From positions 1 to 64,000 of the forward strand of contig NZ_JPMX01000001.1 of the NCBI RefSeq assembly GCF_000761485.1: 64,000 bases of DNA, given 5' to 3'. The notes under the pieces are model-generated. The model saw only the letters and a program-made list of their open reading frames with translations, was not told the origin of the DNA and did no database searches. A program made the position numbers and the translations under genes. Positions 57,174-64,000 of the stretch are shown piece by piece; position 1 is the first letter of the stretch; every line of letters starts with the position of its first letter. Origin of the DNA: Modestobacter caceresii (GTDB taxonomy: Bacteria; Actinomycetota; Actinomycetes; Mycobacteriales; Geodermatophilaceae).

Positions 57174-58805
57174 CTAGGGGAGGAGCAGATCGGCCATCTC
57201 CCCGGCGCCCACGACCCGGGCGAGCAGCGCCTCGGCGTCCACCGGCTGCGCGCCGCGCCAGGCGACGTGCTGGTCCGGGCGCACCAGCAGCAGGTCGGCT
57301 CCGTAGCGCTCCCGCAGCCCGGGAACGTGCTCGAGGTCCACCACGCGGAACGGCACGTTGCGCCGCGCGGCGGCGGCGGCCAGCCCCTCGGTGGCCGCCG
57401 CGCGGTCCAGCCGCAGCAGGGTGAACTCCGCGCCGAGCAGGTCGTACAGCGAACGCCCGTCCGGCAGCCAGGTGTGCGGCAGCCGTGCGCCCGGGTGGGC
57501 CGACGGCCGGAAGGTGACCAGCTCCGGCTCGGGCACGGGCAGGCCGTCGGGGACGACGACCGGCGAACCGGGGTAGTCGTAGCCGAGCACCAGCCCGAGG
57601 CTGTGGAACTCCGGGTCCTTGACCTGCAGCGCCCGGGCGACCGCGGCGCGCAGGGCGACGCCGTCGGCGGACTCGTCGTCCAGGTCGCCGGTGGCGAAGG
57701 ACGGCGCGAGGAAGGCCTCCTGCGCCCCGGCCGCGGCGATGGTCCGCTCGGCCACCGGCCGCCGCTCGGCCTGGTAGCTGTCCAGCAGGCACTCCGGTGC
57801 CCAGCCGCGCAGCACCGCGGCGAGCTTCCAGCCCAGGTTCACCGCATCGCCCACGCAGGTGTTGAAGCCGTGCCCGCCCCACGGGGGGTTCAGGTGGGCG
57901 GCGTCCCCGACCAGGAACACCCGCTCGCCCCGGTAGCGGTCGACCAGCAGCATCCGGGCCGACCAGGGGTCGGTGGCCAGCACCTCCACGTCGACCTCCG
58001 CGCCGACCAGCGCCTGCACCAGCCGGACCGGGTCCACCTGCTCGGTCTCCGCGTCGACGCCCTGGACGATCGCCCACCAGGTGCCGTCGAGGTCCAGCCG
58101 GCCCATCAGGCCACCGCGCTCCGCGCCGATCACCCAGTAGTGGACGCCGACCGCGCACAGCTCCCGCTGCTCCAGCTGCGGGGAGCGGAAGGCGATGCTC
58201 ACGTTCGGCAGGGTCCCCGAGGAGCCGGCGTACCGGGCACCGATCGCCCGCCGGGTGACCCCGCTGCTGCCGTCGCAGCCCAGCAACCAGTCGGCGGTGA
58301 CCTGGTGCCGCTCGCCGTCCGCGCGCTGCAGGACGGCCGAGGCCCCGGTGGGGCCGTCGGTGACCTCGACGACGCGCCAGCCGATGAGGACGGTGACCGA
58401 CGGCAGCTCGCCGACGGCGTCGCGCAGCAGCTGCTCGACCAGCGGCTGCGGGGCCTGCTGGCCCGGCTCGGCGAACTCGTCCCGGCGCTCCGTGGTGAGC
58501 CCGAACGCCTCGGGGAACCGGGTGATCTCGTGCCCGAACAGGCCGGTGCAGAAGACGACGTCCTGCGCGTGGTCCACCGGCAGCGGGGCCAGCGCGCGCA
58601 GCCGGTCGGCCAGGCCCCAGCGGCGCAGGTGTTCCATCGTGCGCACGCTGGTGGTCTTGGCGCGCGGGCGGAGCGGGTCGAGGGTGGTGCGCGGTTCGAC
58701 GACGAGCACCTCGATGCCGCGCCGGCCGAGCTCCAGCGCGGCAGCCAGGCCACTGGGCCCCCCGCCGGCGATCAACACCGGGACGCGGGCTGGCACGGCG
58801 GTCAT
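57174..58805 (-). CDS. FAD-dependent aromatic hydroxylase (PHBH/MhpA type)
   Basis: A 543-residue class A flavoprotein monooxygenase: VLIAGGGPSGLAAALELGRRG is the GxGxxG dinucleotide site, DWLLGCDGSSGVTRRAIG is the DG motif, and GERVFLVGDAAHLNPPWGGHGFNTCVGDAVNLGWKLAAVL is the GD motif. A thioredoxin-like C-terminal domain follows (LEHVPGLRERYGADLLLVRPDQHVAWRG), as in phenol- and MhpA-like hydroxylases. It uses NAD(P)H and O2 to hydroxylate an aromatic ring. AGGAG precedes the ATG. Confidence 0.9.
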   Translation of the reverse strand: MTAVPARVPVLIAGGGPSGLAAALELGRRGIEVLVVEPRTTLDPLRPRAKTTSVRTMEHLRRWGLADRLRALAPLPVDHAQDVVFCTGLFGHEITRFPEAFGLTTERRDEFAEPGQQAPQPLVEQLLRDAVGELPSVTVLIGWRVVEVTDGPTGASAVLQRADGERHQVTADWLLGCDGSSGVTRRAIGARYAGSSGTLPNVSIAFRSPQLEQRELCAVGVHYWVIGAERGGLMGRLDLDGTWWAIVQGVDAETEQVDPVRLVQALVGAEVDVEVLATDPWSARMLLVDRYRGERVFLVGDAAHLNPPWGGHGFNTCVGDAVNLGWKLAAVLRGWAPECLLDSYQAERRPVAERTIAAAGAQEAFLAPSFATGDLDDESADGVALRAAVARALQVKDPEFHSLGLVLGYDYPGSPVVVPDGLPVPEPELVTFRPSAHPGARLPHTWLPDGRSLYDLLGAEFTLLRLDRAAATEGLAAAAARRNVPFRVVDLEHVPGLRERYGADLLLVRPDQHVAWRGAQPVDAEALLARVVGAGEMADLLLP

Positions 58806-58953
58806 GGGGATCTCCTGTCGTGGGCTGCGGTGCCCGGAGGCTGAGCGGTGCAGGCGGGTACGGCGTCCGGCCAGGTCAGCGGCGCGGGACGCACGTCCAG
58901 CATCGTGGCGGCCGTCACGTCGCCGTAGCCCGATGTCATTGAGCGGCAGAGCG

Positions 58954-58967
58954 AGACGGAACCGTCT
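58954..58967. promoter_or_regulatory. Small perfect palindrome between cluster genes
   Basis: AGACGG-AA-CCGTCT, 6-2-6, directly beside the DUF3500 stop codon and about 150 nt before the FAD monooxygenase start. It could be an operator or a weak terminator stem; nothing else is recognisable in the 162-nt gap 58806-58967. Confidence 0.35.
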
Positions 58968-60215
58968 TCAGGACCCGTGCGCGGCCTGCCACTGCCGGAT
59001 CCAGGCCCGGCCGTAGTCGTTGCCGTGCGGGGTGCGCAGCACGGTGTGCACGTGGAAGGGCTGCGGGGTGGAGTAGTCCAGGAAGACGCCGCAGTGGTGG
59101 TCCAGCTCGGCGATCAGCACCGGGGACTGCACCCGGTAGTAGAAGACGTCGCCGGGCTCGGAGCCCCCGATCCAGCTGAACCAGGTCTCGTCCAGGTGCG
59201 CGGTCACCTCCCGCATCCGGGCGCGGCGGGGGCCCTCGGGCAGCAGGTCGACGAAGTGCTCGACGACCGCCAGGACCAGGCGCTGCGCGTCGGGTGGCAT
59301 CTCCGTGACCGGGATGCCCTCGACCGGGATCACCCGGTTGTCCTGGAAGGCGCCGGCGAGGTGCCGCTCGTCGCCGGGGTGCACCCGGCCTGGCGGCATG
59401 GCCGGGTCGACCATCTGCGCGTAGACGGTCGCCGCCTGCCGTTGCGCCGGCGGCAGGGCGGCCATCACCGCCAGCCCCGCGGCGATCCGCTCGGTGAAGG
59501 ACTCGGTGCCGGCGTGCGGGCCCGCGTCGATCTCGTTGGGCTCGGCGCCGAGGAACACCGGGGACAGCTGCATCCGGCCCTCGACGACGAGGCAGTTGAC
59601 GGCGCAGTGGTGACCGAACAGCTGCCAGCCCCACGGCGCCCGCAGGTCGGGGGTGCCGTAGACGGCGATGTTGTAGCTGAACTCGTCGAGCACGTTCGCC
59701 AGGCCGACGACCTCGCCGAGGAAGCCGTTGATCAGCATCATCGCGTGGGCCAGCTCGAAGCCCTCGGGGGACAGTGACGCGCGGACCAGCGCCAGCGCCT
59801 TCTCCCGCACCTCCGGCGGCTGGAACTCCAGCCGCAGGCCGGTGTCGAACTGCATAAACTCCGGGTTGGCCCAGGTCTGCCACTCCGGCGCGTCCACCGG
59901 GAAGGCGACCCGGTCCCGGCCGCCGTCGTCCAGGGCGGCGAGCAGGTCCTCGGCCGCCGCCACCATGGCCGCGACCGGCGCCTCTTCGCCCGGCTCGGCC
60001 GGGGTGAGCGGGTACAGCCCCTCGCGGAGGGTGCCGTCGGAGGTGACCCCGCGGAACTCCTGCAGGTACAGCGGCGTCCAGCCCTCGACCAGCCCGCCGG
60101 TGAAGGTGCCCGGGGTCCGGGCGTGCTCCCGGTAGGCGTAGGGGTCCAGGCCGCGGACCTCGGTCAGCCGGGGGTGGTCGTGCGGGAACAGGTACTGCCG
60201 GAACTCACCGGCCAC
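58968..60215 (-). CDS. DUF3500 family protein
   Basis: A 415-residue protein of the DUF3500 family: GWTPLYLQEFRGVTSDGT, WQTWANPEFMQFDTGLRLEFQ, FGHHCAVNCLVVEGRMQLSPVFLGAEPNEIDAG, and ELDHHCGVFLDYSTPQPFHVHTVLRTPHGNDYG. The clustered His residues suggest a metal site, but no activity is established. The GTG start lies inside the end of the FAH gene (11-nt overlap), placing it in the esterase-FAH-DUF3500 operon. Confidence 0.82.
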   Translation of the reverse strand: MAGEFRQYLFPHDHPRLTEVRGLDPYAYREHARTPGTFTGGLVEGWTPLYLQEFRGVTSDGTLREGLYPLTPAEPGEEAPVAAMVAAAEDLLAALDDGGRDRVAFPVDAPEWQTWANPEFMQFDTGLRLEFQPPEVREKALALVRASLSPEGFELAHAMMLINGFLGEVVGLANVLDEFSYNIAVYGTPDLRAPWGWQLFGHHCAVNCLVVEGRMQLSPVFLGAEPNEIDAGPHAGTESFTERIAAGLAVMAALPPAQRQAATVYAQMVDPAMPPGRVHPGDERHLAGAFQDNRVIPVEGIPVTEMPPDAQRLVLAVVEHFVDLLPEGPRRARMREVTAHLDETWFSWIGGSEPGDVFYYRVQSPVLIAELDHHCGVFLDYSTPQPFHVHTVLRTPHGNDYGRAWIRQWQAAHGS

Positions 60216-61056
60216 GGCCCACCTCGTTGCCCACGACCGTGTTGGTCAGCACGCCGAGCTTCTCGATCTCGACCTCGACGACGTCCCCGGGCTCCAGCAG
60301 CCACGGTGGCGTGCGGGCGTAGCCGACACCGGACGGGGTGCCGGTGGCGAGCAGGTCGCCGGGCCGCAGGGTGAACGTCCGGGAGATCAGGGAGAGGGTG
60401 TCGCCGACGGTGTAGACCATCTCGTCGGTGCGCCCGTCCTGGACGGTCTCGCCGTTGACCCGGGTCTGCACCCGCAGCCCGTCGCGCAGGTCGCCGACCT
60501 CGGCAGCCGGCACCAGTGGGCCCAGCGGGCCGGAGCGGTCGCCGTTCTTGCCGAGGATCCACTGGCTGGTGAGCTTCTGCGCCCGCCGGGAAGTCAGGTC
60601 GTTGAACGTCGAGTAGCCGACGACGGCGGCCAGCGCCTCGTCCGGGGTGGCGTCGACCAGCGTGCTGCCGACGTAGGCCACCACCTCGCCCTCCCAGTCC
60701 AGCCCGTCCTCGTCGGCCGGGACCGGCACCTGCGCGCCGTCCACCGTGAGCGACTGGGTCCAGCGGGCGAACAGCGTCGGGTACGCCGGGACCTCCTGGT
60801 CGCGGAAGCTGCCCTCCGCGACGTGCTTCAGGTAGTTCAAACCGATGCAGATCACCCGGGCGCCGGGCAGCACCGGCGGCACGAACTCGGCGTCGGTGGC
60901 GACCAGCGTCTCCCCGCGGGGCTCGCGGGACAGGTGCCCGGCGGCGTCGGCCCAGAACTCCTCCACCGACGTGACCACGGTGACCGAGGTGTCGTCGTCG
61001 GACAGAGCGGCCACCTGCACCCCGCCGCCGTCCCGGTGGATGCCGACGATCCTCAT
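60205..61056 (-). CDS. Fumarylacetoacetate hydrolase family protein
   Basis: A 283-residue FAH-fold enzyme: VICIGLNYLKHVAEG, LDWEGEVVAYVG with metal-binding Glu residues, YSTFNDLTSRRAQ, KNGDRSGPLGPLV, LLATGTPSGVGYARTPPWLLEPGDVVEVEIEKLGVLTN. These act on beta-diketone or 2-oxo acids late in aromatic catabolism. AAGGAG is 8 nt before the ATG, which overlaps the esterase stop. Confidence 0.92.
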   Translation of the reverse strand: MRIVGIHRDGGGVQVAALSDDDTSVTVVTSVEEFWADAAGHLSREPRGETLVATDAEFVPPVLPGARVICIGLNYLKHVAEGSFRDQEVPAYPTLFARWTQSLTVDGAQVPVPADEDGLDWEGEVVAYVGSTLVDATPDEALAAVVGYSTFNDLTSRRAQKLTSQWILGKNGDRSGPLGPLVPAAEVGDLRDGLRVQTRVNGETVQDGRTDEMVYTVGDTLSLISRTFTLRPGDLLATGTPSGVGYARTPPWLLEPGDVVEVEIEKLGVLTNTVVGNEVGRGR

Positions 61057-61976
61057 GCCCGGTCTCCTTCGTCGATCAGGTGGCGCCGCAGGAAGGTGAT
61101 CGTGCGGTCGAGTGCGTCGGTGGCGGTGTCGGGCGTCCCCAGCCACATGTGGTCGGCGCCGTCGTAGGTGTGCAGCTCAACGTCCGTCCCCGCGGCGGTC
61201 AGGGCGTCGTGCAGCCGCTGGCTCTGCGCGGTCGCGACGAACCGGTCGGCCCGGCCGTGCAGCAGCAGGACCGGCGGCGCAGCGGGGGAGACGTGCGTGA
61301 TCGGGCTGGCCTGCGCGGCCAGGTCGGCGGCCGCGGACACCGGGGCGCCGATCAGCTGCGCCTCGCGGCTGGCCGGGTCCGCCGGGTCGTTGCCGATGTC
61401 GGTCGCCACCGCCGCTACGTCGCTCGGGGCGTACCAGGCGGCCACGGCGGAGACCGCGGACGACGGACCGGTGACACCGACCTCGCCCTCGAGAGCGGGG
61501 TCGGTCACCAGCCCGAGCAGCTCGGCCAGGTGGCCGCCGGCCGACTCGCCCCACGACGCGATCCGGTCGGCGTCCACCCCCAGCTCGGCGGCGCGGGAGC
61601 GCAGCCAGCGGACGGCGGCCTTCGCGTCGTGCAGCTGCGCCGGCCACACCGCCTCGCCGGAGAGCCGGTAGTCGAGGCTGGCCACCGCGATGCCGGCGGC
61701 GGCCACCTGCTCGAACGGCGTGGGGGCGGCGTCCCGGTACATCGGGCCGGCGGTGTGCCGGCTGCCCAGCCGCCACCCGCCGCCGTGCAGGAAGAGCGCG
61801 ACCGGATGTGGTCCGTCCCCGGCCGGCAGGTACAGGTCCAGCTCCAGCGGCCGGGCGCCGGGCAGCGCCGCGTACGGCACGCCGGAGAGCACCCGGACAC
61901 CGGAGGCGCCGGTGCGAGCGGGCGGCAGCGGCGCCTCGTGGGCGGGCGGGGGGAGCGGGAGGGTGGGCGCGGGCAC
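61053..61976 (-). CDS. Alpha/beta hydrolase, esterase/lipase type
   Basis: A 307-residue hormone-sensitive-lipase/BD-FAE-like esterase. The oxyanion motif is ALFLHGGGWRLGS, the nucleophile elbow is GESAGG, and the distal acid/His region is LLHGRADRFVATAQSQRLHDAL with GADHMWLG. The GTG at 61976 is chosen over an ATG 39 nt upstream because AGGAG sits 5 nt before it. First gene of the esterase-FAH-DUF3500 operon; it may free acyl or phenolic esters. Confidence 0.87.
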   Translation of the reverse strand: MPAPTLPLPPPAHEAPLPPARTGASGVRVLSGVPYAALPGARPLELDLYLPAGDGPHPVALFLHGGGWRLGSRHTAGPMYRDAAPTPFEQVAAAGIAVASLDYRLSGEAVWPAQLHDAKAAVRWLRSRAAELGVDADRIASWGESAGGHLAELLGLVTDPALEGEVGVTGPSSAVSAVAAWYAPSDVAAVATDIGNDPADPASREAQLIGAPVSAAADLAAQASPITHVSPAAPPVLLLHGRADRFVATAQSQRLHDALTAAGTDVELHTYDGADHMWLGTPDTATDALDRTITFLRRHLIDEGDRA

Positions 61977-62057
61977 GGGTCTCCTCAGGGCACACCTCCG
62001 GCGCCGGGAGTGCATCCACTCTCGGCGCCGGAGGGGACGGCGGTGGGTGAGCGCAGG

Positions 62058-62618
62058 TCAGGCGGTGGGCTCAGGCCACTCGAAGTCGGGCTTGAACTGC
62101 ATGTTGTGCTGCTGCGCGGCCGCCTGCATGCGCGGGAAGTCCGGGATGAACGGCGGCTGGTCCGGGCTGGTGGAGTCGGTCGGGGCGCCCATGTGCTGGA
62201 AGAACCGCTCGAAGCCGCCGGAGAGCGTTCCCATCATCCGGGCGTGCTCGACGACCTGGTAGGCGTGCGCGAACCCGGCCGGCACGTAACCGAAGTCGCC
62301 GGGGGTGAGCAGCTGGGACTGCTTGGCGCCGTCGCCGTCCTCGAAGAAGAGCCGGACCTTGCCCTCGAGCACGTAGAAGGTCTCGTGGGTCTCGTTGTGC
62401 GAGTGGGTCGGGATGACGTCGCCGGCCGGGGAGTCGGCGGTGATGATCCCGAACTGGCCCTGCGTCTCGTCGCCGGACAGCAGCACGGTGAACACGTCGC
62501 CGAAGAGCTTGGCGTGCTCGCCCTCGCCCCTGCGGAGCACGTAGGGCTGCGGCTTGCCGGGCAACAGGCCCTGCCACTGCGGGCCCTTGGCGGGGTCGAT
62601 CAGGTACTCGAAGCTCAT
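62058..62618 (-). CDS. Quercetin 2,3-dioxygenase-like cupin
   Basis: A 186-residue single-domain cupin. The metal site is THSHNETHETFYVLEGKVRLFFEDGD (His-x-His, Glu) with the last His in AGFAHAYQVVEH. QPYVLRRGEGEHAKLFGDVFTVLLSGDETQGQF is the entry segment of quercetinase-like cupins (compare QdoI). Such enzymes open the flavonol ring with release of CO; bacterial relatives also act elsewhere. GGGAGC precedes the ATG. It lies 82 nt upstream of the esterase operon on the same strand. Confidence 0.82.
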   Translation of the reverse strand: MSFEYLIDPAKGPQWQGLLPGKPQPYVLRRGEGEHAKLFGDVFTVLLSGDETQGQFGIITADSPAGDVIPTHSHNETHETFYVLEGKVRLFFEDGDGAKQSQLLTPGDFGYVPAGFAHAYQVVEHARMMGTLSGGFERFFQHMGAPTDSTSPDQPPFIPDFPRMQAAAQQHNMQFKPDFEWPEPTA

Positions 62619-62715
62619 GGGTGCTCCCGGTTCAGGTCGGCGTTGACTGGTCGAGCATCGGTGACCGTCGTCACCACGTCCCCGGCTGTGCCATTGGCCG
62701 GCACGGGGATCGGGG

Positions 62716-63888
<1,173 letters not shown>

Positions 63889-64000
63889 GCGGTGGGCCTC
63901 CAGCGGTGTCGGGAGGCCGTGCCACACGGGCAGGCGCGGCGCTCCTCGTTGATCGACGTCCCGCGAGCATGCGTGACGCCGCTCACCGTGCTCAGCACCG

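Overview
The window is about 64 kb of very GC-rich DNA, densely coded with strong third-position GC bias and many 4-nt ATGA/GTGA gene overlaps. This indicates a high-GC actinobacterium. A Geodermatophilaceae-like soil or rock-surface organism (Blastococcus, Modestobacter, Geodermatophilus type) is my inference from the protein repertoire: a MftD homologue, a small RGCVC-motif protein, paired acyl-CoA dehydrogenases and a GGDEF/EAL plus HDOD pair. No tRNA, rRNA, CRISPR array, prophage or insertion sequence was seen, and no intergenic gap exceeds 300 bases.

Layout. 0-26 kb is mostly ordinary metabolism and signalling. It holds the end of a secreted transglycosylase, a YceI protein, an orphan MftD-type flavoenzyme, serine and alpha/beta hydrolases, an LLM monooxygenase with its FMN reductase, two acyl-CoA dehydrogenases, a c-di-GMP GGDEF/EAL protein coupled to an HDOD protein, an amidase, a DUF3616 protein, a WYL regulator divergent from a VOC protein across a clear palindrome, a PRISE-like reductase, an aryl-alcohol-type dehydrogenase, a CoA transferase, a Tat-exported PhoD phosphatase and a succinic-semialdehyde-type dehydrogenase.

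26.3-47.7 kb is a coherent zinc-homeostasis island and the most interesting part. Two divergent operons encode zinc-free (C-minus) ribosomal proteins: L28-L33-S14-S18 plus a 44-residue Cys-rich peptide on one side, and an MRF-like COG0523 protein-L31-L32-ferredoxin-like protein on the other. Next is znuA-znuC-znuB. After that come two paralogous nickel/peptide-type ABC systems, arranged as mirror images around one 164-bp divergent promoter. Each has a permease in which the two usual subunits are fused. The right-hand arm also carries a TauD-like dioxygenase and an MFS transporter. The island ends with a P1B-4 metal-exporting ATPase, a CzrA/SmtB-type ArsR sensor, the remnant of a TIGR03943 protein, and zur. 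Four 15-bp sites reading (T/C)GANAA(T/C)-N-(A/G)TTNTC(A/G) (one with a single mismatch) lie at the C-minus ribosomal promoter (28459-28473), before znuA (32429-32443), in the divergent ABC promoter (37410-37424) and at the zur promoter (47211-47225). I infer one Zur regulon that releases zinc from ribosomes, imports free zinc, and imports (and perhaps exports or modifies) an unidentified small-molecule zinc carrier.

47.7-64 kb returns to catabolism. It includes an aldo-keto reductase, a Cys-cluster/pentapeptide-repeat protein, small proteins, pyridoxal kinase, a large secreted GH10 xylanase with two CBM22-like modules, a sugar kinase, a Gfo/Idh/MocA oxidoreductase, and a minus-strand cluster (FAD monooxygenase, DUF3500, FAH-family hydrolase, esterase, quercetinase-like cupin, GH1 beta-glucosidase) that looks suited to plant glycosides or aromatics.
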